Shown piece by piece: positions 56,319 through 64,000 of a stretch of DNA of 64,000 nt. The notes below the pieces were generated by a model. It did no database searches and was not told the origin of the DNA. It saw only the letters and a list, made by a program, of their open reading frames with translations. The translations under genes were made by a program, and so were the position numbers. This DNA comes from a bacterium. GTDB taxonomy: Bacteria > Sumerlaeota > Sumerlaeia > SLMS01. Location: contig WGMQ01000005.1 in NCBI GenBank assembly GCA_016125005.1, positions 86,504-150,503 of the forward strand, read 5' to 3'. How positions within the stretch are numbered: position 1 is the first letter of the stretch; the number at the start of each line of letters is the position of its first letter.

Positions 56319-57610
56319 GATTCCCGCTCCCTGCGCCGCCGCGATGGTCGCTGCCTGTTTGCATCGCCCTCGCGGTGTTGCTTCGCGCCGCAATTGTCGG
56401 TTGGCACCCGCCGACGGCAGACGAGGTGCTGACTCCCCTCAATGACTCGACCGACTATCATGTGCTCGCGTGCGGGCTCGTTGATGGGAAGGGATGGGTC
56501 GGTGAAACCGGCGCGCCGAGCGCGTTCCGTCCGCCTGTCTATCCACTATTCCTGGCTGCTGTCTATACAGTGTTCGGCAAGGGGAGCCTTTGGGCCGTCG
56601 CCGCGATTCAGGTGTTGCTCTCCGCCGCGGCGACATGGTTCTGCGCCCGTATCGCCCGCGGTGCGGGCGGTAGTGAATGGGGCGCCGTGCTGGCCGCACT
56701 GGGCTACGCTGTCTATCCTGCCTTCCTGACGCAGGCCGGGCAGATCCTCACGGAGGAACTGGGTCGCGTGCTCTTGCTCGGCGGCGCGATGCTGCTGCTC
56801 GAAGCGCGCAATCGCACGGTGTGGCTCGCCGCGTCGGGAGCCGTACTGGCGCTGGCCGTGCTCAACAAATCGGTGCTGGCCGCGGCCATGCCGTTCCTCT
56901 CGTTCCTTGCCGCGGGCAATCCGCTTGAAGGCCGCGCGTGGGTGCGCCGCGGCGCCACGTTCGCGATTCCGGCGCTCCTGCTCATCGGCTGCTGGACCGC
57001 CCGCAACTACGCCCTCAGCGGACGATTCATCCCCGTCTCCACGAACTTTCCCATCACCTGGTCGCAGGGCGTGACCCGATTCTCCCTCTACACGAACGAG
57101 TGGTACGGAACGGATGTCGAGTTGCTGACGGCACCGGACGACTTCCTCGCTCTGACGCAGTTGCGCAACTACTCGGGCATCGAGGAGGAACTGGCGGTGG
57201 GCGCCCAGTGGTCGGACAAGGCGCGTGCGTGGGTCGATGAAAACCCCGGTGTCTATGGGATGCTGACAATGCGGAAGGCGCTTCACTACTGGGGCCCGTT
57301 CGTGCGTAACAGCCCAGCGGTACAGGCCGTCGCCGTGGCGACCATGGGACCGGTCCTACTTTTCGGCTGGATTGCCATTATGGGGTCGCTGCGGGCGGGT
57401 GGAAACCGTCGCCGCGCGGCCCTCATGACCCTCGCGATCGCCCTTCCCACGACCATTCCTTACGCCATCAGCCAGCCCGATGTGCGTTACCGCCTGGCGC
57501 TCGCCGAGCCCTTCTGGCTGACCTTCGCTGCGCTGTGGCTGGGCAGCTTACTTTGTGACAATTCCAGGAACAGTTCCACGGCAACCGCTCCAAATATTGA
57601 TTCTGCATGA
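56315..57610 (+). CDS. GT39/ArnT-type membrane glycosyltransferase
   Basis: A 431-aa protein with about ten helices. The first periplasmic loop TPLNDSTDYHVLACGLVDGK has the acidic residues of GT-C enzymes, followed by FRPPVYPLFLAAVYTVFG, which is typical of the PMT/ArnT family. Such enzymes move sugars from polyprenyl carriers to lipid A or proteins on the outer face of the inner membrane. GTG 56315 overlaps the previous stop as GTGA. Confidence 0.82.
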   Translation: MRFPLPAPPRWSLPVCIALAVLLRAAIVGWHPPTADEVLTPLNDSTDYHVLACGLVDGKGWVGETGAPSAFRPPVYPLFLAAVYTVFGKGSLWAVAAIQVLLSAAATWFCARIARGAGGSEWGAVLAALGYAVYPAFLTQAGQILTEELGRVLLLGGAMLLLEARNRTVWLAASGAVLALAVLNKSVLAAAMPFLSFLAAGNPLEGRAWVRRGATFAIPALLLIGCWTARNYALSGRFIPVSTNFPITWSQGVTRFSLYTNEWYGTDVELLTAPDDFLALTQLRNYSGIEEELAVGAQWSDKARAWVDENPGVYGMLTMRKALHYWGPFVRNSPAVQAVAVATMGPVLLFGWIAIMGSLRAGGNRRRAALMTLAIALPTTIPYAISQPDVRYRLALAEPFWLTFAALWLGSLLCDNSRNSSTATAPNIDSA

Positions 57611-57671
57611 CTTGAAAGCTCCCTGGAATCGGAACAGTCGTTGGGCAGACCCCGGTTTTGGGCCAATCTGA

Positions 57672-57729
57672 CAGTACAGTTTGAAGCGATTGTAACGATG
57701 TCAGTTGCAAGTTGTCACTAACTGTACTG
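57672..57729. promoter_or_regulatory. Long inverted repeat upstream of the 112-aa gene
   Basis: CAGTACAGTT at 57672-57681 is repeated in exact inverse at 57720-57729, 38 bases apart. The arrangement suits a looped operator or an RNA stem in the promoter region. Nothing else was recognised between 57611 and 57811 apart from the strong AAGGAGGTGA ribosome-binding site. Confidence 0.45.
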
Positions 57730-57811
57730 GTTCATTACTTGTGCTGTTGGGTCTTTTCCGCCGCCACGGTCCATGCAACCTTCATCGCAGGTTCCCAAGG
57801 AGGTGACCACC

Positions 57812-58150
57812 ATGGATATCCGTCGCATGACCGTCAGCAACAGCCCCATTCCCAGCATCGAGATGACCACTCTCGTTGTCATGGGTGGCAATCGCTGGAC
57901 CGGGATGCACGGTGAGACCTGGCATTCCTCCGAACGGGATCTCCCCTCCGAGTATGTGTCCCTCGAGTGCCGAGGTTGCGCACCGGTTCCCGATCCGTCC
58001 GAGCGATTTACCAGCTCCGACGCGCTGCCTCCGCCCCCTGCGGCGCTGGCAGTCGGCGTCGCGGGACTGGTGGCCCGACTTCGTGAATGGGTATGGCGAA
58101 CTTCGCGAACTCATTCGAGCGGCGAGATCTGCACCCCCGGTGCCCGGTAA
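57812..58150 (+). CDS. Small protein of unknown function with perfect ribosome-binding site
   Basis: A 112-aa protein preceded by AAGGAGGTGA at 5-base spacing, an ideal anti-16S match that suggests high expression. Features: a CRGC cysteine pair in the middle, a PPPP run, and a C-terminal amphipathic, Arg/Trp-rich segment (LVARLREWVWRTSRTH) loosely like DUF1127 proteins. Family unknown. It precedes the DUF2917 gene, separated by a structured leader. Confidence 0.6.
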   Translation: MDIRRMTVSNSPIPSIEMTTLVVMGGNRWTGMHGETWHSSERDLPSEYVSLECRGCAPVPDPSERFTSSDALPPPPAALAVGVAGLVARLREWVWRTSRTHSSGEICTPGAR

Positions 58151-58187
58151 CACCCAGCCGACGGACTCCAAGTCCGAAAGCGGGTGT
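58150..58187 (+). terminator. Two-part hairpin between the 112-aa gene and the DUF2917 gene
   Basis: Outer stem ACACCC/GGGTGT (58150-58155 with 58182-58187) encloses an inner stem CGGACT/AGTCCG (58162-58176). It begins at the stop codon. Without a T-run it may be an attenuator or processing site rather than a full terminator. Confidence 0.4.
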
Positions 58188-58290
58188 CGCCCGAACGATC
58201 CAGCCTGATTGAAATCCGCCGTCGCTCCCCCCGCCGTGGGAAGGGTGCATGGCCGTTTTCTCCCAAGGGTCCTTTCGGAGGTATCCCCCA

Positions 58291-58665
58291 ATGTCGAATC
58301 AGCATCTTTCCGGCGAGCCGAGTCGCCTGAGGTTGAAAGCGCGCAGCATCGAGGTCTTCGCACCCCATCGCACATCCTACGAGGTCATGGCGCTCGAAGG
58401 TGTGATCTGGGCCACTTGCGAGGGAGGCGCCCGCGACTACATCCTTCGGGCAGGAGACTGTGTCTTCTTCCCGGCAGGACGCACGGTGATCGTCGAATCG
58501 CTTGTCCCGAGCGCCCTCATCGAGATCAATCCCATCGGCGACCAGCGCAGCACCGTTGACCGGCTGCGCGAGGCACTCCGCCACGCACGCGGTCGCCTTG
58601 TCGCCGCGCTCCAGCGCATCGCCCTCCTGAGGAGAAGCCGTGAAACCGCTACTGTGTCACGTTGA
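58291..58665 (+). CDS. DUF2917 (cupin-like) protein
   Basis: A 124-aa protein. The core GVIWATCEGGARDYILRAGD followed by CVFFPAGRTVIVESL is the DUF2917 pattern: a small beta-barrel of unknown function. ATG 58291 has GGAGG about 9 bases upstream. The C-terminus is Arg/Ala-rich. It overlaps the PhzF gene by 26 bases. Confidence 0.78.
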   Translation: MSNQHLSGEPSRLRLKARSIEVFAPHRTSYEVMALEGVIWATCEGGARDYILRAGDCVFFPAGRTVIVESLVPSALIEINPIGDQRSTVDRLREALRHARGRLVAALQRIALLRRSRETATVSR

Positions 58666-59437
58666 TGCCTTCACCACTACCGCCTTCGCCGGGAATCCCG
58701 CGGCAGTCTGTGTGCTCCCCGAGGATCGCCCCGACGAATGGATGCAGTCGCTTGCCCGCGAGATGAACCTTTCCGAGACGGCGTTCCTGCGCCGTCTCGG
58801 CGAGGGAACGTGGTCGCTGCGCTGGCTCACCCCGGCGGTTGAAGTGAATCTTTGCGGTCACGCGACGCTGGCCGCGGCCCACGTGCTCGCCGCGGAGGGG
58901 CTTTGGGAAGGCACGTCCCCGGTCCGTTTCCAGACACGCAGCGGCGAGCTGACCGTGGGACGTGGCGACGGTGTCTATACGATGAACTTTCCCGCCGATC
59001 CGGTGAAGGCGATTCCGCGCCCCAACGAGCTGGAGGTGGCGCTTGGCGTCCCTCCTGTCTATACAGCACGCGGAAAGGAATACCTGCTGGTGGAGATCGG
59101 CTCGCTGGAGCGACTGCGCAAGATGCGGCCCCGCATGGGTGTGCTGGCGGGGCTCCCCTTCCTCGGTGTCGTGGTGACGTGCGAGGGACCGGGCGGCGAC
59201 GAGCCGCATTTCTATTCGCGATTCTTCGCTCCCGCGGCGGGCATCGCGGAGGATCCGGTCACCGGCTCGGCGCACTGCACCCTGGCGACGCACTGGGCCA
59301 AGCGCCTCGATCGCACCACCTTCCTCGCGCGACAGGTCTCCGCGCGCGGGGGCGAACTACGCGTCGAACTGCATGGCGAGCGCGTGAACCTGATCGGCTC
59401 TGCTGTCACGGTCACGCGCGGCGAGCTATTGGTCTGA
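58640..59437 (+). CDS. PhzF-family isomerase/epimerase
   Basis: A 265-aa protein with the two-lobed diaminopimelate-epimerase-like fold. VDAFTTTAFAGNPAAVCVL, the catalytic Glu in NLSETAFL, WLTPAVEVNLCGHATLAAAH and AEDPVTGSAHCTLATHW are diagnostic. The substrate of most homologues is unknown. GTG 58640 has GAGGAG upstream. It converges with recO, one base between the stops. Confidence 0.9.
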   Translation: MKPLLCHVDAFTTTAFAGNPAAVCVLPEDRPDEWMQSLAREMNLSETAFLRRLGEGTWSLRWLTPAVEVNLCGHATLAAAHVLAAEGLWEGTSPVRFQTRSGELTVGRGDGVYTMNFPADPVKAIPRPNELEVALGVPPVYTARGKEYLLVEIGSLERLRKMRPRMGVLAGLPFLGVVVTCEGPGGDEPHFYSRFFAPAAGIAEDPVTGSAHCTLATHWAKRLDRTTFLARQVSARGGELRVELHGERVNLIGSAVTVTRGELLV

Positions 59438-59438
59438 G

Positions 59439-60227
59439 CTACCAGGCCATCTGGCGCCAGAACTCCGCGCTGCGGAGCCCGTGCCCAAGGTGCCATTCGG
59501 AGAAGCGAAGCAGCGCCTCGAACAACTGGCGCGCGCATTCGCGGTCAAGCATTGGCAGCGGCGCGCCGGTCTGCATCGTATAGACAAGTCGCAACGCAGA
59601 CGGCGGCACGGGAATGTGTGCCGCGTCCTTCGGGACCGAGATCGGCCACGCCGGTTCCGCGCTCGGTTGCTGCAGGTCCGCGTGGAATCGCCCGTGTGCC
59701 ACGTCGAGCCAGAACATGAGGGGTCGCGGTCGGTCCTTGGGCCAGGCTGCCAACAGTTCGTCGCTGATCGACGGCTCGGTTCCACCGGCCTCCAGCAGGA
59801 GCATGATGGCACACACCGCCGCCTGGATGGGGCGCGTTGCGCTCGCCGGATCAAGCGCCCCAAGCGCCTGAAGCAACGTGCCGAACAAGGTGTGCGCGGG
59901 AGCGCCAGGCTCCGCAAGGCCCGCTCCCAGCTCGGCCAGCAGCAGGCCCAGCGAAAGCCGCTCAAGGTCGCCGGAAAGGGTCGCGGGTGGGGGAAGCTCG
60001 GTGGCGTCGCGGAGCGTGGCGATTTCCTCGCCGTCGCGCAGCAGGTAGGTCGCCTCAACCAAAGCGAGCGGTTGCAGGACTCCCCTGAGCCGACCCTTCG
60101 CCTGGCGAAGGCCGCGCGCATAGAGCGAGATGCGCCCGTGCTCCTCGCTGAGCACGTGCAGAACCTCTGACGTCTCGCCGGTTTCATGGCCCTTCAGGAT
60201 AATGACGCGGCTGATCGTGGGCTGCAC
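59439..60227 (-). CDS. recO: DNA repair protein RecO
   Basis: A 262-aa recombination mediator that helps load RecA. The N-terminal OB fold shows VIILKGHETGETSEVLHVLSE and GRISLYARGLR, followed by helical domain features such as LEATYLLRDGEE-like and LLLEAGG. The cysteine zinc finger found in many RecO proteins is absent. Start GTG 60227. Confidence 0.88.
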   Translation of the reverse strand: MQPTISRVIILKGHETGETSEVLHVLSEEHGRISLYARGLRQAKGRLRGVLQPLALVEATYLLRDGEEIATLRDATELPPPATLSGDLERLSLGLLLAELGAGLAEPGAPAHTLFGTLLQALGALDPASATRPIQAAVCAIMLLLEAGGTEPSISDELLAAWPKDRPRPLMFWLDVAHGRFHADLQQPSAEPAWPISVPKDAAHIPVPPSALRLVYTMQTGAPLPMLDRECARQLFEALLRFSEWHLGHGLRSAEFWRQMAW

Positions 60228-60266
60228 TCGGGACGGTTCCGTTCCTTCGTTGCTGACGAGAAACGC

Positions 60267-60842
60267 TTAGGCGCCCGGGGTACCCTCTTCGTTGAGGCTC
60301 TTCTCGAGATACTCGATCATGGCCTGGAAACGCATCTCGTTCTGGCTGTCGATGCGACACAGTTCCTTGTGCGCGTTGAGCGTCAGGTAGATCTGCTCGA
60401 TGCGGGTACAGGCGGCGCTGTCGGCGCTCTTGAGGGAACCCTCGGAGCGCTCCAACTCGGTCATCTGTCCGTCCTTCAGCTCCACAAGCGGAAGCAGGCC
60501 CAAGTTCTTCAGGAGGCGCTTGCAGTGATCGCTGGCGCCAAAGACGACGAGCTTGGCCTTCTGCTTCTGGTACATGGCGATGGCGATGCCCGCCAGAACG
60601 CCCATGAAGGTGGAGTCCATCGACTCGCAAAACTGGAGGTCCACGACGAACCGCTGGACCTTGCCTTCACTCTGCACCAACTGGGCGAAGCGCTTGAGCG
60701 GCATGGAGTTGTTGAAGTTCCCCCGCGAGAGCACCCGAACCACTGCAATCTCGCCGCCGTCCAGGACGGCGCACTGAAGGCTGCGGCTCAAGTCGACTTC
60801 TTCGGCGGGTGTTTTCATGGCAGGAGAGACAGCAACGCTCAT
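60267..60842 (-). CDS. STAS-domain protein (anti-sigma-factor antagonist-like)
   Basis: A 191-aa protein. The STAS core shows RFVVDLQFCESMDSTFMGVL, with the serine of the DST phosphorylation site, and KLVVFGASDHCKRLLKNLGL. A C-terminal extension of about 60 residues is helical. Such proteins are switched by phosphorylation and release sigma factors or control kinases. A matching anti-sigma factor was not found nearby. Start ATG 60842. Confidence 0.82.
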   Translation of the reverse strand: MSVAVSPAMKTPAEEVDLSRSLQCAVLDGGEIAVVRVLSRGNFNNSMPLKRFAQLVQSEGKVQRFVVDLQFCESMDSTFMGVLAGIAIAMYQKQKAKLVVFGASDHCKRLLKNLGLLPLVELKDGQMTELERSEGSLKSADSAACTRIEQIYLTLNAHKELCRIDSQNEMRFQAMIEYLEKSLNEEGTPGA

Positions 60843-61041
60843 CTTGGGGGGACTCCTCGTTTCGTCACCGATTGTGGACCCCAAGCATCAAGGGGTTCCG
60901 ATGGCGAAACCGGTTTCATCAAGCGAGCCAGCGTCGGATTGAGTCAAAGAAAATATCTGACTCACTTGTTGGACCGATCAACTGTCCCGGGTTAAATTTT
61001 ATCCCTTTCCCTGCGCCTCCGTTCGTTCTTCATTTGCCGCC

Positions 61042-62178
61042 ATGATCTTCCTCGACCATGCCGCGACTTCCCCGCTCGATTCGCGTCTTCTGCCCATGCT
61101 GACGTCTGGGCTGGCGATGCCGAGAAACGCCTCGTCTGTCCATCGCCACGGCCAGAAGGCCCGGGCCGCCCTCGAGGGGGCGCGCGAGGCAGCCGCCGAG
61201 ATCCTTGGCGTCTCCATCAGCGAGGTCGTCTTCACCTCGGGCGCTTCCGAATCCAACAACATGGCGTTGCGGGGACTGGCCGCAGAGGCCCAACGGCACA
61301 GGGCTCCGTTCCGGGTGCTCCGGTCGGACCTGGAGCACGCCTGCGTTCGCGAAACCTCGTCGTGGTTGGCGGCAACGGGGGCGGCGGAACTGAACCTATT
61401 GCCAGTCCTTCCAAGCGGACAGATCGATCTCTCGGGGGTGCCGTCCGGGCCCTCCCAGTTGCTGTGCCTGATGGCGGTCCAGAACGAAACCGGGGTCGTG
61501 CAGCCGCTAGCCGCGGCGCGTGACTATGCGGAGCGCCACGGATTGCTCTGGCTCTGCGATGCCACCCAGGCGGTGGGCCTCATGGACATGCGGCGTGACC
61601 AGATCGGGTGGGATTTGCTCTCCTGCTCGTCGCACAAGATTGGCGGGCCGCCCGGTGTCGGCCTGCTGGCGGGGCCGGGACTCAGCCGACTGGAGCCACT
61701 CATCACGGGCGGTCCCCAGGAATCGGAGCGCCGCGCGGGGACACAGCCGGTCGCGCTGATCGTCGCCTTTGTCGAGGCGCTTCGGCTGGCCGTGGCCGAG
61801 CGCGAACAACGCCGCGCCCACCTTGCGCTGCTTGAGGAGAGCTTCTTCGGCCAACTGGCAGGTGCCCGGATCGACTGGGAGCGAAATGGCGAGGCGGCGC
61901 TGGTCGTCCCCGGATACATCAATGTGGGCTTTCCGCCACTGGAGGGGGCCGACCTGGTAATCGGCTTGGACGCGCGGGGATTTTCCGTTTCCAGCGGCGC
62001 GGCCTGCGCCACGGGAGTGATGGAACCGTCGCCCGCGCTCAGAGCCATGTTTCCCAATGACGAGGCAAGAACCCGGCGGGCGATTCGCATCACGCCGGGT
62101 TCTTCGAACGAACCAAGACAGCTTCAGGCGGTGGCCAGCGCCATCGCCGAATTGGTGTCGAAGGCGAAAGTCGGGTAA
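61042..62178 (+). CDS. Cysteine desulfurase (NifS/IscS family)
   Basis: A 378-aa PLP enzyme that provides sulfur for iron-sulfur clusters and thio-modification. FLDHAATSPLD starts the family fold, VVFTSGASESNNMALRG binds PLP, the lysine is in SCSSHKIGGPPGVGLL, and the active cysteine is in SSGAACATGVMEPS. No iscU or iscR gene is adjacent. It converges with the proline-rich gene; the stops are 4 bases apart. Confidence 0.93.
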   Translation: MIFLDHAATSPLDSRLLPMLTSGLAMPRNASSVHRHGQKARAALEGAREAAAEILGVSISEVVFTSGASESNNMALRGLAAEAQRHRAPFRVLRSDLEHACVRETSSWLAATGAAELNLLPVLPSGQIDLSGVPSGPSQLLCLMAVQNETGVVQPLAAARDYAERHGLLWLCDATQAVGLMDMRRDQIGWDLLSCSSHKIGGPPGVGLLAGPGLSRLEPLITGGPQESERRAGTQPVALIVAFVEALRLAVAEREQRRAHLALLEESFFGQLAGARIDWERNGEAALVVPGYINVGFPPLEGADLVIGLDARGFSVSSGAACATGVMEPSPALRAMFPNDEARTRRAIRITPGSSNEPRQLQAVASAIAELVSKAKVG

Positions 62179-62182
62179 TTCG

Positions 62183-63043
62183 TTACGACTTTTCGGGAAG
62201 TTCCTTACCCGTCTCGTCGATGATCGATCGAAGAAGGCCTTCCGTGGAGACGGGTGGCGGAGCGGGCGATTCGGGTCTGGAATGGACCCGCTGGACGTCC
62301 TTGCCGACTAGGCCAATGGGAGCAAACGCCACCTTCTGGGTGGGAGAGTTTTGCGGGTTGGCCGGGGACGAATTTTCCTGGCCGACCGGTCGCGGGCGAG
62401 GCTGTTGGGGGCCGGGACGGGGGGTTCCCATGACAGGCGCCTGGGCGCCGGGGCGATTCGGCTGGAGCGGCCGGACAGTCACGCGGGGTTCGTCCTTCTG
62501 CGGCGGTGGAGCCATTGGCGGAGGAGGAGGTGCCGCCCCGCCGAGGCGGATTTTGACTTTGTCGCAGAAAGTTTCGATGCCATGGCGCAGGATCCAGTTT
62601 TCGATCTGGGCCAGATCGGCGCCATCGCGCCCTCTACTCTGCAAATCAAGCTTTACAAGCACTCTACGAACTCCCCCGTCGGTTAGGGACTGGGTAAGCA
62701 TGTAGGAGCTGATCGCGGGTCCAAACTCGCCAAACATCGCTTCGATGCGCGAGACATGCTCCGAGCGCATGTTGTAGACGCTGTCGTCTTTTTCGTTCTG
62801 CACAACCCCTTCGGAGCGACTCCGTCCGCCCGTCGATGCCGGGTCGCGCTGGTGAAGGCCGGCGGGGTTGGTGCCAGTGCCGTCCGGGCGCGTGCGGGGA
62901 TAGGGGGTCGCGGGGCGCGCGGAGGCACCCGAACCGGTATCGCTGGGCAACTGTGGTGAGGCTTCAGGTTCACCCGCCTCGGCGCCCGTGACCTGGCCAA
63001 CCTGATCCTTGATCTTGTTGAAGAAACTGCGGAAGTCCATCAT
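62183..63043 (-). CDS. Proline-rich protein of unknown function
   Basis: A 286-aa protein. A basic N-terminus (FRSFFNKIKDQVGQV) is followed by low-complexity Pro/Thr/Arg sequence, a conserved-looking core of about 90 residues (VYNMRSEHVSRIEAMFGEF and IENWILRHGIETFCDKVKI), then another Pro-rich tail. No signal peptide or membrane helix. It could be a scaffold or regulatory protein. ATG 63043 or 63040. Confidence 0.6.
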   Translation of the reverse strand: MMDFRSFFNKIKDQVGQVTGAEAGEPEASPQLPSDTGSGASARPATPYPRTRPDGTGTNPAGLHQRDPASTGGRSRSEGVVQNEKDDSVYNMRSEHVSRIEAMFGEFGPAISSYMLTQSLTDGGVRRVLVKLDLQSRGRDGADLAQIENWILRHGIETFCDKVKIRLGGAAPPPPPMAPPPQKDEPRVTVRPLQPNRPGAQAPVMGTPRPGPQQPRPRPVGQENSSPANPQNSPTQKVAFAPIGLVGKDVQRVHSRPESPAPPPVSTEGLLRSIIDETGKELPEKS

Positions 63044-63144
63044 CCACCGTCGTGGCTTGGAGTTACTGCGAGGAATTCTTCATCTTCTCACGCACTTACC
63101 TTGCAAGCTCCATTCCTTCGCCTTTTCTTCTTCGTCGATGGAAA

Positions 63145-63170
63145 TGAAAAGGGCCACCCGAAGGTGGCCC
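63145..63170 (-). terminator. Rho-independent terminator on the minus strand
   Basis: GGGCCACC-CGAA-GGTGGCCC (63151-63170) with TTTTC following in the minus direction, 28 bases beyond the TPR gene stop. Confidence 0.8.
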
Positions 63171-63197
63171 GGAGCAAAACGGAGGGGTTGACGAGGA

Positions 63198-63617
63198 TTA
63201 GATGCCGAGGTTGGCAATATGATCCTTCACGTCGGCCTGCTCGTCCTCGTCGTTGATGGCATCGTGGAAAGCTTGCCAGGTGGACTTAGCCTGGGGGAGG
63301 AGGTTGGCCTTCTCGTAGCAAACGGCCAGATTGAAGATGGCGTCGGTGAGGGTGGGCTCCACCTCGATGGCGCGGCGGAAATAGCTGATGGCCTCATCCC
63401 AGCTTTCCTCGGTGGCGTACTTGTGGCCGAGGTTGTAGTAGTCGGCGGCGCTGGTGATGTCGTTGCCCATTTCCTTCAGGGCAAGAACCCGCTCAGCTGG
63501 GCTGAGTGAGTGGATGAGCGTCATGCCGTAGCGGTCGAGGGCCACTTCCGTGTCGAGCCGGAGGGTCTCGCGGTAGCGGTTGAGTTCGCGCTCGTAAAGG
63601 TCGGACTTCTTGCTCAT
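63198..63617 (-). CDS. Small TPR-repeat protein
   Basis: A 139-aa protein. Two TPR motifs are clear: AADYYNLGHKYATEESWDEA followed by ISYFRRAIEVEPT, and DAIFNLAVCYEKANLLPQAK. The N-terminus is charged and helical. ATG 63617 starts MSKKSDLYERE; an ATG at 63635 would add six residues. A strong terminator follows, so it appears to be a single-gene unit. Confidence 0.75.
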   Translation of the reverse strand: MSKKSDLYERELNRYRETLRLDTEVALDRYGMTLIHSLSPAERVLALKEMGNDITSAADYYNLGHKYATEESWDEAISYFRRAIEVEPTLTDAIFNLAVCYEKANLLPQAKSTWQAFHDAINDEDEQADVKDHIANLGI

Positions 63618-63762
63618 GGGGCGATGGACATCCATGCGAGATTGGTGGTGGCCCCTGCGAGGCCAACCTTGGGGGCCAAGTATCTGCGTTCCGGGGCCGG
63701 TCCCTGTCGAGGGAAATCGCCCATGGCGAAACAGCCCTTCAAGATCAATGCGTCACCACGGA

Positions 63763-63929
63763 GGCACGGAGAAAAGCAGAAAAAAGCAAAGATTCGCGGC
63801 TTCTTCCGAACTTCCTTTGGGGCTCCCTTTGTCGCATGGTTCGCCCTAGCTCTTCAACTTCTCAAAGACCAGTGCCGACTGACTTGGCGGGCTCAGGTCA
63901 TCAAGCAGTTCCCCGCTTTTCTCCGTGTC
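63763..63929. repeat. Small non-autonomous element with inverted ends (copy B)
   Basis: GGCACGGAGAAAAGC at 63763-63777 is inverted, with one mismatch, at 63915-63929. The right end and its flank match copy A near 47072-47100. It lies in the last 383 bases of the window, where no gene was found. Confidence 0.5.
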
Positions 63930-64000
63930 TTGTATATTCCCCAAAACTCCCTTATCGGGGTTTAAGAGGGGTCGAGGGGAGAATGGGGCGGAGCCCCAAG

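Overview
The window is G+C-rich (above 60 percent by eye) and densely coded. It looks like chromosomal sequence from a free-living, aerobic, diderm bacterium. The evidence is lipid A genes (lpxC, fabZ, lpxI, an OmpH/Skp chaperone), a GT9 heptosyltransferase-like gene, an alternative complex III joined to an A2-type (YSHP) cytochrome oxidase cluster, a large Hanks-type kinase with a DWG motif, DUF1573 and DUF2917 proteins, and a secreted zincin with a short dockerin-like tail. This combination suits the Planctomycetes/Verrucomicrobia/Lentisphaerae neighbourhood or a candidate phylum such as Sumerlaeota. There is no rRNA marker, so that placement is inference.

Layout. 1-5.5 kb: partial GT9 glycosyltransferase, M20 dipeptidase, small membrane protein, AmtB, and a short relic copying the 3' end of the dipeptidase gene. 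5.5-8.8 kb: three minus-strand genes for exported proteins of unknown function (TPR protein, 16-cysteine protein, periplasmic protein); the first two are clearly A+T-richer than their surroundings. 9-13.4 kb: exported protein with a pseudopilin-like C-terminus, MDR oxidoreductase, queA, and a PIN/AF2212-like toxin-antitoxin pair. 13.5-29 kb: one long minus-strand respiratory cluster, actABCDEF, a membrane-anchored cytochrome c, ctaC, ctaD, ctaA, ctaB, ctaG, a 65-aa protein and ctaE. Quinol electrons would pass through ActABCDEF and cytochrome c to the oxidase, while CtaA, CtaB and CtaG supply heme A and copper. A perfect CRP/FNR-type site lies in its divergent upstream region. 29-34 kb: DCC protein, a DUF1573-rhodanese-MauE/DoxX-thiE operon, and isocitrate dehydrogenase.

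34-42.9 kb: leuS, prs, rplY, an acidic protein, cinA, a secreted metalloprotease and an HU-family gene. The leuS gene carries a complete REP-associated tyrosine transposase (RAYT), flanked by two inverted 29-bp REP sequences. It is inserted in frame (657 bp, exactly 219 codons) in the editing domain, so one uninterrupted frame reads through synthetase, transposase and synthetase. This is the most remarkable object in the window. 43-47 kb: secreted phosphodiesterase-like protein (probable CTG start) and the ompH-lpxC-fabZ-lpxI operon. 47-48.5 kb: IS110-family element with a long non-coding left end where a bridge RNA is expected. 48.5-64 kb: lipase-like hydrolase, two GT4 glycosyltransferases, a kinase/TPR protein coupled to an exported protein and a GT39-type membrane glycosyltransferase, small proteins, PhzF, RecO, a STAS protein, a cysteine desulfurase, a proline-rich protein and a TPR protein.

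No tRNA, rRNA or CRISPR array was seen. Two related small elements with inverted ends (about 46.96-47.09 and 63.76-63.93 kb) resemble non-autonomous mobile repeats. The octamer GTATAGAC/GTCTATAC is strongly over-represented, mostly as Val-Tyr-Thr codons.
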